DNA from: Desulfomonile tiedjei | Lineage (GTDB): Bacteria; Desulfobacterota; Desulfomonilia; Desulfomonilales; Desulfomonilaceae | Length of the DNA stretch: 64,000 nucleotides | Assembly (NCBI GenBank): GCA_016212925.1 | Contig: JACRDF010000020.1 | Span: 51,615-115,614, forward strand | Direction of reading: 5' to 3' | Part shown: piece after piece, positions 27,764 through 36,805 of the stretch | How the letters are laid out: the number at the start of each line of letters is the position of its first letter | Numbering within the stretch: position 1 is the first letter of the stretch | Made by a program: the position numbers and the translations under genes | The notes under the pieces: model-generated | The model's database searches: none | Seen by the model: only the letters and a program-made list of their open reading frames with translations | What the model was told of the DNA's origin: nothing

Positions 27764-28681
27764 ATGTTAAGAAAGTTGATAAAACGTTTTTTTGCGTCCC
27801 GGGGGTACGCCATTGTCAAGGAATCAGAAATCCAGCGGTTGCGTGCGGAATGTTTACAATTGAGACAAGAGCTTGCAGAGGTTGGGGCCTTGACAGAGGT
27901 CGCGGACAACTCGGATCGCGCAGCTGAACTGGTCAACAATGTTGTGTCCCGGGTGCTGACGAAAACGCACAGGAGCGTGTTTTGGGGAGACAGATTACTT
28001 TCCCTGGACAAGGCTTCAGGATTCTACGAGGACCCGGATTTCAAAAAGGCATATGAGGAGATACGCGGATCTCACGACTATGACCAATATTCGGGCCCCG
28101 ATGGCATCGCCTGGCGCCTGCATACGCTGGTTTGGGCGGCCAAGTGCGCCGCACAGGTACCGGGGGATTTTGTCGAATGCGGAGTCTTCAAAGGCGACAT
28201 GTCCTGGGTTGTTGCGAAGTCTGTGCGGTTTGCCGAGATGGACCGAACCTTTTATTTGTATGATACCTTCGAAGGGTTTTCCCACAAGTACTCCTCCAAG
28301 GAGGATTTTCCTCACAATCCGGGGTTCTTTGAATTTGCTCAAGAAGCTTACAGCAGCGGCAACTTGTTCGAATACGTTTCCGAAAGATTCGCACAATTTC
28401 CAAATGTCAGAATTGTAAAGGGTGTTTTGCCCGATGTGCTCGAAGAGGTCTCCCCTCTTCAGATCGCGTATCTTCATATTGATATCAACTCGCCGGCAGC
28501 GGAGAAAGCGGTTTTGAACAGCCTCTTCCACAGAGTTGTGCCCGGTGGAGTAGTAGTTTTCGATGACTATGGATGGCTGGAGTTCTTTAAGCAGAAACAG
28601 GTGGACGACGAATTCATGGCTCGTCAGGGTTATTTCATCCTGGAACTACCGACCGGCCAGGGACTGGTTTTCAAGAGATGA
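27764..28681 (+). CDS. TylF/MycF-family O-methyltransferase
   Basis: 305 residues. After a short coiled-coil N-terminus (QRLRAECLQLRQELAEVG) comes the TylF fold: DFVECGVFKGDMS as motif I, YDTFEGF, VKGVLPDVL and the metal/substrate segment LHIDINSPAAE, then VVFDDYGW. Relatives are Mg-dependent sugar O-methyltransferases. The canonical LHxDxDxY segment is DINSPAAE here, so Asp-Asn replaces Asp-xx-Asp/Tyr. It probably methylates a hydroxyl of the exported glycan. AGGAG precedes the ATG. Confidence 0.83.
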   Translation: MLRKLIKRFFASRGYAIVKESEIQRLRAECLQLRQELAEVGALTEVADNSDRAAELVNNVVSRVLTKTHRSVFWGDRLLSLDKASGFYEDPDFKKAYEEIRGSHDYDQYSGPDGIAWRLHTLVWAAKCAAQVPGDFVECGVFKGDMSWVVAKSVRFAEMDRTFYLYDTFEGFSHKYSSKEDFPHNPGFFEFAQEAYSSGNLFEYVSERFAQFPNVRIVKGVLPDVLEEVSPLQIAYLHIDINSPAAEKAVLNSLFHRVVPGGVVVFDDYGWLEFFKQKQVDDEFMARQGYFILELPTGQGLVFKR

Positions 28682-28809
28682 GCCAAGATCAAGACAAGAC
28701 TAGGCCCACTTTTATCGAAGGTTATTAAACTGGAAGCGCTCTTCTTAAGAAGACCATCTGGAGGTCATGTGGGAGTCCGGTTACAGCGTTTTTGCAGTGA
28801 GGAGGGTCG

Positions 28810-30537
28810 ATGGCTGTTATAGCACTAGTGTGTATGTATGATCACAGAGCGCTGGGCGTCAGAAGTATTTCAAATGCATTGCAGGCAGCCGGACATCAAG
28901 CGATAGTTGTTCATTTCAAGCTTCCCGCTACGGGTTTTACGCCCCGATACTCGGAACATGCGACCCATTATGAATCAATCTCTACAACGGAATTCGGAAC
29001 CCATTTCGGGATTCGAACCTATAATTTTGACACAAACCCGTGGACCCATGCGGAGATCACCCTTGCCAGAGACCTCCTTAGGACCATCAGACCGGACATA
29101 ATAGGATTGTCAACCAGGAGTTGTTATGAAGAACAGCTCTCTGAAATTATTAGTATTCTGGATGTCCCAGGCTCGCTAAAAGTGGCAGGAGGATTTGGTG
29201 CCACCTTTAACCCTGATCTATATCTGGAACACTTTGACTGCGTTTGCGTGGGACCGGGTGAGATAGCCCTCAGGAACATGGCCGACCGCATTGATCGTCA
29301 GGACAAACCTTTCACCGGGATCGAAAACCTCATTTACAGAGAAAACGGGGCAGTGGTTCGGAACCCCCTGCAATTTCATGGGAAGGAGGATTTCCTCTAC
29401 AATTTCGCTACACTTTCGGTGAGGCACTTCGTTGTTGAGGGCGGACATGTCTTCTCAGCCGATCCTTTTCTGCAGAAAAAGCATATCCCATCCCATAGCG
29501 ACATGGCCAGCTACCATACCATGGTAGGAATTGGCTGTGTAAACAACTGCCACTTCTGTTGTGCGGGGAAAATGGCACGGCTGTCTTCGGGAAGAAACAG
29601 ATGGATGAGGCCCATTGAAAATGTGATCGAAGAACTCAAGTTCGCCAAGGGGTATGGATTCCAGAAGGTAGTGTTTTTGGACTCGTTTTTGATGGCCCCA
29701 AGAAACTACCTTATTGATTTCTTCAGTAAGTACGAGAAAGAAATTCGTCTTCCCTTCTTTGCGCAGCTTTACCCAATTCAGATTCTGTCTCATCCAGACA
29801 TCCTGGATGCAGCCGTTCATGCAGGCATGGATTACACGGCGGTCGGCCTCCAGTCAGGTAGCGATCGTGTCAACAAGAATGTCTTCAATCGCCACACGAC
29901 CCTGCAAAAGATTGTGGAGTTCGCCGCTCTCTTCGAGAAGTATCCCTCGGTTATGATTCAATACCACCTCATTACTCACAATCCCTTTGTCGACGCAAAT
30001 GCCTTCGAAGAGACCCTTGACACTATCGGGAAATTGCCCAAAAAAAGGGCCGAGTTAGTGCTAATAAGACTTCAACCGTTTCCAGGGACCGCCATAGCAG
30101 ACATGGTGCGGAAACTGCCAGAAGGTACCGGGTTACTTAAAGATGATTTTGACAGGAGAGCATTGTTATATACGCTTCGATTCCTTATGGGCGAGGACGA
30201 ATTCAAACCCGTTTTTACCAATGAAACCCGTTATGACTTTGAAAAACTTCTGGAGCTCGTGGCGACCAATATATCTCGCTCACCTGTGGCCGCCTGTACG
30301 AAGGCAGGACCAGAAGCCTCGGAGGGGTCAAAAACGGGGTCCCTGGGCAGTAACAGCGATGAGTCGTTTACCCGAAGGAATGCCATGCCAAGTGATCATC
30401 GAGAACCGATTCAGCAAAGGAGACCTGAAGAATGTTTGACAAGGGCCAGAAGATTCACTCTGGCTGTCCTGAACTTGATAGAGTCCTTCGGCGATTTTTT
30501 GGTGAGGGGGGCCAGATGGTCCAAGCGGAGACTCTAG
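28810..30537 (+). CDS. B12-binding-type radical SAM enzyme
   Basis: 575 residues with strong GGAGGG before the ATG. Residues 1-170 form a Rossmann-like cobalamin-binding-type domain (GLSTRSCYEEQL, VAGGFGATFNPDLY, VGPGE). The radical SAM core follows with CxxxCxxC at Cys243, Cys247 and Cys250 (IGCVNNCHFC), VFLDSF and VGLQSGSD. About 60 C-terminal residues are low-complexity. The DxHxxG base-off cobalamin motif is not clear (only DHRALG near the N-terminus), as in many class B members. In a glycan cluster it could C-methylate or rearrange a sugar; this is inference. Confidence 0.83.
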   Translation: MAVIALVCMYDHRALGVRSISNALQAAGHQAIVVHFKLPATGFTPRYSEHATHYESISTTEFGTHFGIRTYNFDTNPWTHAEITLARDLLRTIRPDIIGLSTRSCYEEQLSEIISILDVPGSLKVAGGFGATFNPDLYLEHFDCVCVGPGEIALRNMADRIDRQDKPFTGIENLIYRENGAVVRNPLQFHGKEDFLYNFATLSVRHFVVEGGHVFSADPFLQKKHIPSHSDMASYHTMVGIGCVNNCHFCCAGKMARLSSGRNRWMRPIENVIEELKFAKGYGFQKVVFLDSFLMAPRNYLIDFFSKYEKEIRLPFFAQLYPIQILSHPDILDAAVHAGMDYTAVGLQSGSDRVNKNVFNRHTTLQKIVEFAALFEKYPSVMIQYHLITHNPFVDANAFEETLDTIGKLPKKRAELVLIRLQPFPGTAIADMVRKLPEGTGLLKDDFDRRALLYTLRFLMGEDEFKPVFTNETRYDFEKLLELVATNISRSPVAACTKAGPEASEGSKTGSLGSNSDESFTRRNAMPSDHREPIQQRRPEECLTRARRFTLAVLNLIESFGDFLVRGARWSKRRL

Positions 30538-30559
30538 AAGGCTGTTAGGAGATGTCAGC

Positions 30560-32578
30560 ATGTATGTTCCAGATATGATAGACTTTTTGGCTAATCTTCG
30601 ACAAACTGGGGCCATTGGAGAAGTCAAGCATGTGCTCGAAATTGGTGCTCAGGAGATTTTTTGCACAGGATTTGAACCGAGCGTCAAGAGATTTGTTCAA
30701 GCGTTCTGTCCAGGGCTGGAGATACCGGGGGGATGTCTGAAAGAGCTTTCACACGGACCGGCTCGGAACCTATACCAATTCGTTGGCTGTTCTTATTCCT
30801 GCGTGGACGTAATTGAAGACCCCGACCATGTGTTCCTCAGAAAGCTTTTTGACGTGAATTTTGATGAAGTCTCCGCTATTGAAAGAAACAAATATGATTT
30901 GGTTACCAATCTTGGTGTAACTCATCATGCGTTCAATCAGTATAATTCCTTCAAGGCTGTCCACGACTTCGCTACTTGTGGAGGCTATATGTTCCATTAT
31001 CTTCCGTTTATGGGAAGATATGACGATCTCTTTTTTTATCATCAGCCAATTTTTTTCGAGCGTCTGGCCATGGCGAACAATTATGAGATAGTGGGATTGT
31101 GGCTGTTCCTACCCGGGGACCATCTGACATCGAGGGCCATTGTCCCATGGAACCGACGCGTGTGGGACTATATTAGGCTGCCACTGGCAGTTGATAATCA
31201 GTACTATGTGCTTGCCGCGGTTTTTCGCAAGGCCATGGACCATCCCTTTTGCGCGCCGGAAACTGTTTCACAGGGTGTCGCCATGTCAAAGCCCGTCATC
31301 AGCTCCGCCATGTTCAATCTTTTCGGAAACCTGCGGAAGAGGTGCAAAATCGATAAACCTGGTCGTTTCTTGGCGATTGGGGACCCTATTCTGGCAGAGG
31401 AACTTGACAGACGGCATCTGGGAACATTCATTGAGGCCATGAATCCGAAGGCCGATTACGAAGGCCGCCACGACCAGGATGTTTCATCGTTCAACCAGTT
31501 GGCCCTGGTTCTGGAGAAGATGGGTTGTGAATGTGAGATACTGCTGTCGACGGTTCACAGTCTTGGAAGGGAAGTGGATAACTGTCATGATCTCAACCAG
31601 TTCCGGGTTCCTCAAGGTCAGAGGGGCGGTTTTGATTTAGTCTGCAATTTCGGTGTTTCCAATAACATCTTACATCAACAGAATTTCTTCGAGTTGGCCC
31701 ATGATTACACTTCGGTCGGGGGACTGATGGTGCACATAGTACCGTTCATGGGTTTTAGCGATCAGGACTATTTCATGTACGATGTGGTTTTGTTTGAGGA
31801 ACTTGCCCATACCAACGGATATGAATTGCTCGGCAAGTGGCTCAGCATTCCGTCGGGAGTGATACCATTAGAAGAGGGAGTGTACCAGTACCTTCGTGTT
31901 CCGGAAAAGGAGAGATCCAATCTGCTTTGGCTATGTGTCGCTCTCACCAAGCGTCATGATACCCCGTTCATGATACCCTTCCAGGCTTTTTACAAAAGAT
32001 TTAGGGATAAGCTGGTGGGAGAGCGCTACAAAATGGTGCTGAACGGCGAAATGTGTTCGGACACCACTACACCATGGATTCCCAGGCGAGAGAGATTACG
32101 GGATGAGGCAGCCAAAGTTAGAGATGTTGTGTTGCCCGCCATCACGGAAGAAGTGTACGGTTATATCAACAAATGTGGGGTCAGAATGCCCGGCTTGAGT
32201 TTATCGGGCACTGCTCCCAAATCGAAACTTGCTCCGACGCGAAACAGGGCGGGCATATCTATAATCGAGGCCACGTACGGCTGGAACTGCCTGAAGGAGC
32301 CCGCTCAGGAATCGTCGTGCTCAAGGGTGGCTCGGGGAAACGTTACGGCCGCGGTTGCGCTGGAATGCGACGGTGAAGAGGAATGTGAGTTTTACATTGA
32401 TGTGAACAAACTGGGCGACCCGGCAAGCGGTTTATCCAAGGATTTCAACGTGAAATGGCGATACGGCGATAGCGAAAAGGTGTACGAGGCCTATGTCGAG
32501 GCAGAAGCTCATGGGAAGACGGTGCGAATTTCTCGCGCGGGCTCCGGCCTTGGTTCAGACGGAAGAGGCAAAATTTGA
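30560..32578 (+). CDS. Tandem methyltransferase-like protein with C-terminal lectin-like domain
   Basis: 672 residues with AGGAGA 7 nt before the ATG. It contains two copies of one domain: copy 1 at about 1-245 (LEIGAQE, GPARNLY, YDLVTNLGVTHHAFNQYN, GGYMFHYLPFMG) and copy 2 at about 265-480 (LAIGDPI, FDLVCNFGVSNNILHQQN, GGLMVHIVPFMGF). The next two genes are single-domain relatives. The G-loop is degenerate, so methyltransferase activity is uncertain. Residues about 560-660 resemble a SUEL/Gal-lectin module (IIEATYGW, spaced Cys, ECDGEEEC, LGDPASGLSKDFNVKW). A sugar-binding tail would suit a glycan-modifying enzyme. The domain assignments are by eye. Confidence 0.65.
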   Translation: MYVPDMIDFLANLRQTGAIGEVKHVLEIGAQEIFCTGFEPSVKRFVQAFCPGLEIPGGCLKELSHGPARNLYQFVGCSYSCVDVIEDPDHVFLRKLFDVNFDEVSAIERNKYDLVTNLGVTHHAFNQYNSFKAVHDFATCGGYMFHYLPFMGRYDDLFFYHQPIFFERLAMANNYEIVGLWLFLPGDHLTSRAIVPWNRRVWDYIRLPLAVDNQYYVLAAVFRKAMDHPFCAPETVSQGVAMSKPVISSAMFNLFGNLRKRCKIDKPGRFLAIGDPILAEELDRRHLGTFIEAMNPKADYEGRHDQDVSSFNQLALVLEKMGCECEILLSTVHSLGREVDNCHDLNQFRVPQGQRGGFDLVCNFGVSNNILHQQNFFELAHDYTSVGGLMVHIVPFMGFSDQDYFMYDVVLFEELAHTNGYELLGKWLSIPSGVIPLEEGVYQYLRVPEKERSNLLWLCVALTKRHDTPFMIPFQAFYKRFRDKLVGERYKMVLNGEMCSDTTTPWIPRRERLRDEAAKVRDVVLPAITEEVYGYINKCGVRMPGLSLSGTAPKSKLAPTRNRAGISIIEATYGWNCLKEPAQESSCSRVARGNVTAAVALECDGEEECEFYIDVNKLGDPASGLSKDFNVKWRYGDSEKVYEAYVEAEAHGKTVRISRAGSGLGSDGRGKI

Positions 32579-32627
32579 CCACCCTCGTGAATAGACAGTG
32601 ATCGGTCGATAAAAAGGAAGAAAGTTC

Positions 32628-33440
32628 ATGGCATTAGGTCCGCTAGTACTCAAGGTGTTCGTCGACTTGAAAAAAAGTGGCTCTTTCGCCGACATCAAAT
32701 CGGTCATGGAAATCGGTAGCACGGATGTCGAATCCGAAAAAGATATTGCTGCACTCGAAGATTTCTTGAGGGCTTTCGGAGTCAACCCTGAGAAGAATCT
32801 AGTTGACCGAATAGCCGAAAAAGGGCCCGCGCGTCTCCTCTTCGAAACCGTCGGCTTCAAATATGGTTGCATAGACTTTGACGGACGTCATGGAGCGCTG
32901 CAATTGGACTTGAATTGGGATTCCGTGCCGCGGGAACACTACCAGGCATACGACCTGGTAATGAATCTTGGGACATCGGAACATGTTATGAATCAGTTCA
33001 ACGTATTCAAGGTGCTGCACGACTTGACCAAACCCGGGGGTTACATGCTTCACGACGTTCCATTCCTCGGATTTCTCGACCATGGACTGTTTGTCTATTC
33101 CGCTCGTATGGTCTGGCATCTTTGCCGGGAGAACAATTATGTTCCGGTGTTTATGTGTATTGAGGCAGACACCGAGAGCTTCCAATTACCGGAGAACATT
33201 AGGGCTTCATTTGAGGATTTTTATGGCAACTTTTCGGATGTTAGATATCAGAACGCGGCGATCCTGGCACTTTTGAGAAAGACGGACGACAGAGAATTCG
33301 TCTGTCCGACCGACGTCTCTGACGTGAACTGGCGCCCCCCTGCGGGGTATGGCCGGGGGTACGGCAATTTCCTCGATGAATGCCGTCGGATGCGGTTACG
33401 GGAAAAGGTGAGAATCGTGAAAAGAATTCTGATCGGTTGA
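32628..33440 (+). CDS. Methyltransferase-like protein, tandem family member
   Basis: 270 residues, single copy of the domain repeated in the neighbouring 672-residue protein. Shared blocks are SVMEIGSTDVE (motif I-like, without the usual GxGxG), GPARLLFETVGFKY, CIDFDG, YDLVMNLGTSEHVMNQFNVFKVLHDL and KPGGYMLHDVPFLGF. The next gene is roughly two-thirds identical by eye, indicating recent tandem duplication. A family of class I SAM-methyltransferase folds is most likely. The C-terminus carries a basic amphipathic tail (RRMRLREKVRIVKRIL) that could touch the membrane. Confidence 0.7.
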   Translation: MALGPLVLKVFVDLKKSGSFADIKSVMEIGSTDVESEKDIAALEDFLRAFGVNPEKNLVDRIAEKGPARLLFETVGFKYGCIDFDGRHGALQLDLNWDSVPREHYQAYDLVMNLGTSEHVMNQFNVFKVLHDLTKPGGYMLHDVPFLGFLDHGLFVYSARMVWHLCRENNYVPVFMCIEADTESFQLPENIRASFEDFYGNFSDVRYQNAAILALLRKTDDREFVCPTDVSDVNWRPPAGYGRGYGNFLDECRRMRLREKVRIVKRILIG

Positions 33441-33534
33441 GACAATATTTTAAGAATCGCGCGGGAAATAAGTCTATTGGTTACGCTCACGTTTTCCTTA
33501 GGTGAACACAGCTCCGTCTTAAAGGAGGATTCGC

Positions 33535-34347
33535 ATGGGTTTGGGTCCACAAATTCTCAAGACATTTCTGGATTTGAAAAACACTAAATCCTTCGACAAC
33601 GTGAAATCAGTGATCGAAATTGGGAGCACGGATGTCTTTTGCGAGCAGCATGAATCTGCCGTCGAGGATTTCCTGAAAGCCTTTGGCGTCAATCCTGACC
33701 GGCATCTTGTCGACACTGTAGCTCGGCAAGGCCCCGCGCGTCTGTTGTTTGAAACCGTAGGATTCAAGTACTGTTGCATAGATTTTGACGGACATCATGG
33801 CGCGCTTCAAATGGATCTAAATTGGGATTCCGTGCCTCCGGACCACTTTCAGAAATACGACTTGGTCATGAACCTTGGAACCACCGAGCATGTCATGAAC
33901 CAGTTCAATGTGTTCAAGGTGATCCACGACCTAACGAAACCCGGTGGATATATGCTCCACGAACTTCCATTCCTCGGTTTTCCCGATCACGGCCTCTTTA
34001 TTTATTCTGCTCGTTTCTTCTGGGATCTTTGCCGTGAGAACAACTATGGCCAAGTCCGCATGGATATCGAAGCCAATCCTGTGCCGTACGCGCTGCCGGA
34101 AAACATCAAGGCCTCATTTGTCGATCCTTATTCACGCGTGCAGGACCTGAAATATCACGACGCAGGGATTCTGGCAGTATTGAAGAAGGCGAAGGACAGG
34201 GAGTTTGTCTGCCCGGTAGACATGTCTGACGCGAACTATCGCCCTCCGGCAAGTTATGGGTCGGGTTACGGTAACTTCCTCGAGGAATGTAGTCGACTGC
34301 GGCTGAGTGACAAGCTGAGGATCATCCGAAAGATCCTAACGGCTTAG
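33535..34347 (+). CDS. Methyltransferase-like protein, second tandem copy
   Basis: 270 residues with a strong AAAGGAGG before the ATG. It is a close duplicate of the gene ending at 33440, with identical length and the same blocks (IEIGSTDV, GPARLLFETVGFKY, NLGTTEHVMNQFNVFK, KPGGYMLHELPFLGF, DREFVCP, GYGNFLEEC). Differences are concentrated in the middle and after residue 180, where the acceptor site would lie, which fits a change of substrate after duplication. A separate intergenic region of 94 nt precedes it. Confidence 0.7.
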   Translation: MGLGPQILKTFLDLKNTKSFDNVKSVIEIGSTDVFCEQHESAVEDFLKAFGVNPDRHLVDTVARQGPARLLFETVGFKYCCIDFDGHHGALQMDLNWDSVPPDHFQKYDLVMNLGTTEHVMNQFNVFKVIHDLTKPGGYMLHELPFLGFPDHGLFIYSARFFWDLCRENNYGQVRMDIEANPVPYALPENIKASFVDPYSRVQDLKYHDAGILAVLKKAKDREFVCPVDMSDANYRPPASYGSGYGNFLEECSRLRLSDKLRIIRKILTA

Positions 34348-34537
34348 ACAATTGACCAATTCCCCGAAACGTCGAGATTGATGCTGCCACAACTATACAA
34401 TCCCGTGATCGATGGCCAGTTCATGCCGTGGCGTTTTGGACGGTGTTGATGACAACTTGTAATCGACAAGTCTTCAATTACGGATGGCCAAGGCAGGCAG
34501 CGAGGGTCCATCGAACACCAGAAAAGGACCTATCCCT

Positions 34538-36529
34538 ATGAGCAGCCCTCGAAAATTCCTGCTGGTCAAGCCCGACTACGCTTATTATCCCATGGGGCTT
34601 TCGTACGTCGCCTCGACTCTGGAACGCAGCAATGTCGCTTATGATTATGTTGATTGTTCCGTGGAAGAGCCGGATTGGCGCAGATTGATTGGTTCAGGAG
34701 AGTATTTCGCAGTTGGCTCAGGCGGGCTTGTCGCGGATTTCGGTTATTTGGAAAGGATGTTCAAACGAATCAAGGCGGCAGATAGCAGCATTCCCTGTAT
34801 TATTGGCGGATACGTGGCTCGCGATGTCAATAACGAAATCCTCTTCAAGCACATTCCCGTTGCTTTTGCAGTCCTGGGTGAAGCTGAGGTCACCCTTCCT
34901 CTGTTGTTGGAGAGAATAGTCGCAAACGAAAATGAATTGGGGGACCTGAGAGGAATAGTTTACCGTGCCGGCGATGGCTCTCCTGTCAGGACCCCTTCGG
35001 AACAGCGGGTCGATTTGGCAGTGCTAAGGCCCCGCCCTTCTTTTACTTTTTTTGACCACTCGTCCTGGCCGGTTGGCAGCAAACCAATCCCGGTAATCAC
35101 CGGGCGGGGATGTTCAGGGGCATGTCGGTTTTGTTCACCCTCTCACCGAACCTTCAAAGCGAGGGTTTTTGAGGACATCTTTCTGGACGTGGATTTCCTG
35201 GTGAATGATTTGAAGGTGCCCATGGTTCACTTCATGAACGAGATTTTTTTTGACGAACAGGACACTATGATAGAATTTTGTGAGGAATACGCCAAAAGGT
35301 ATAACACCCCGTTTATGTGTTTGTTGAGAATGGATATGGATACAAAAGTTCTGCCTCATTTGAAGGCCGCGGGTTGCGTGCATATAGGCATTGGAGTCGA
35401 ATCAGGGAGTAACAAAGTTTTGAAGCTTATGAACAAGGGGACCACGACCACGGACATACGTAGGTTTGTTGATCAGGCTCGAAAGAGTGGGTTTGTTAGC
35501 ATTGAAGGCGGACTGATGTTTGGAAATGAGGGTGAGACCGAGGAAGATATTGCGGCGACACTGTCCATTGATAGAGAGTTGGGCATTTGTTGCAGCTTCG
35601 GTTACACGATCCCTTATCCGGGAACCGCGATATACCAGCGAGCGCGGAATAAAGGTCTCATTCCCGATGAATATAAGTTCCTGCAAATGCTACCGAAATT
35701 CTACTCTGGGACCGATTTCGTAACAGAACTGTTATTTCAGAAGAATTGGTTTGGAAAACCCATCCTACCCAATCTCACGGAGATTCCCGACGACCGGTTT
35801 GTAAAGGTGCTGCACAATGCCCTTATTCATTACCTGAAGACCTATGGGCTCCAAAATCCTCGGTTAGTTGTGCGAGACGACAAAATCTTCCTGGGCGGGT
35901 TCTGCCCGTCCTGTGGCACTTATGTAGAGCGCGAAATAAATCTCTTATCCCCAATAGTGAAGAATATCGGGTGTCCCAACGTGCCTATACATGAGTGCAA
36001 CAATTTTTTTGCATTTCACGGTCACATATATGACATTCCCGAAATTAGGCACTATGCTCAGAGCGTTCGTGAGAGTCTCACTAAATGCCGGCAGATAGCA
36101 ATTTTGGGAGATAATTTCAATATCAAATTCCTTTTCGAGTATGACATTTTTGGAATAAACATGGACAATGTCATAGCCATGGGAACCCATTGTCCGGAAC
36201 GGATAGGCGACTACGTCTATTCGGATAATTACGGGAACTACACACCGAACTCCAAACTCTTGAGCCACGAAGAAATTATTTCCATGTCTCCGGAGGCAAT
36301 TCTCATAGCTCTTTTGCTCCCTGACTGTGTCGAACAAAGACAAAAGCTGATAGACATGGGGTATCCGGAAGAGAGAATCTTTCTAATGTGCCCTCCGGAG
36401 TTGCTGCCCAAGCCTGGTCCCGCCAAATGCAAGGAATTTGCCTCTATTCCGACCCGAACGAGTTCCCTGAAGGACATTGCAAAGAAGATGGTCAGAAAAG
36501 TGAAGAAGATAGTCCGAAAAGGGCCTTGA
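34538..36529 (+). CDS. B12-binding-type radical SAM enzyme with an extra C-terminal domain
   Basis: 663 residues from ATG 34538 (AAAGGA 9 nt upstream; a longer frame from 34484 has no ribosome site). An N-terminal cobalamin-type Rossmann domain (YPMGLSYVASTLE, IIGGYVA, LGEAEVTLP) precedes the radical SAM core with Cys192, Cys196 and Cys199 (GCSGACRFC) and IGIGVESGS. After about residue 455 there is a CPSCG pair and then a second Rossmann-like domain (IAILGDNFNIKFLFEYD, EAILIALLLPDCVEQRQKL) resembling the PglD-type N-domain seen in glycan enzymes. A strongly basic tail (KKMVRKVKKIVRK) ends the protein. Probably acts on a sugar; the reaction is unknown. Confidence 0.8.
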   Translation: MSSPRKFLLVKPDYAYYPMGLSYVASTLERSNVAYDYVDCSVEEPDWRRLIGSGEYFAVGSGGLVADFGYLERMFKRIKAADSSIPCIIGGYVARDVNNEILFKHIPVAFAVLGEAEVTLPLLLERIVANENELGDLRGIVYRAGDGSPVRTPSEQRVDLAVLRPRPSFTFFDHSSWPVGSKPIPVITGRGCSGACRFCSPSHRTFKARVFEDIFLDVDFLVNDLKVPMVHFMNEIFFDEQDTMIEFCEEYAKRYNTPFMCLLRMDMDTKVLPHLKAAGCVHIGIGVESGSNKVLKLMNKGTTTTDIRRFVDQARKSGFVSIEGGLMFGNEGETEEDIAATLSIDRELGICCSFGYTIPYPGTAIYQRARNKGLIPDEYKFLQMLPKFYSGTDFVTELLFQKNWFGKPILPNLTEIPDDRFVKVLHNALIHYLKTYGLQNPRLVVRDDKIFLGGFCPSCGTYVEREINLLSPIVKNIGCPNVPIHECNNFFAFHGHIYDIPEIRHYAQSVRESLTKCRQIAILGDNFNIKFLFEYDIFGINMDNVIAMGTHCPERIGDYVYSDNYGNYTPNSKLLSHEEIISMSPEAILIALLLPDCVEQRQKLIDMGYPEERIFLMCPPELLPKPGPAKCKEFASIPTRTSSLKDIAKKMVRKVKKIVRKGP

Positions 36530-36640
36530 ACCGGAAACCGGTTACCCGGAAAGCGCATAACCAACCCAGCCTTGCCGGAGTGCTTGCAGCTTTTCCCCAA
36601 ATCTGAAAAAGTTAAAAGCTTCGATCAAATAGACTTTGGA

Positions 36641-36671
36641 GACCGGGACACCCCATGACAGGGTCCCGGTC
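36641..36671. repeat. Short inverted repeat
   Basis: GACCGGGAC (36641-36649) and GTCCCGGTC (36663-36671) pair perfectly around a 13-nt loop in the gap between the radical SAM gene and the methyltransferase at 36806. It is not followed by a T tract, so its role is open. The rest of 36530-36805 shows nothing else. Confidence 0.5.
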
Positions 36672-36805
36672 CCCAGTGTGGATCACCGCGAATCCGAGAG
36701 CATGACGGCTTTACTCTGCTGCTTGACTCTCTTATACACATTGCCTGCGTCATGATCGTGCCAAGACGTTGGTGAGGTTTTGCAACCGGTTCTGAAAGGA
36801 GCCAA

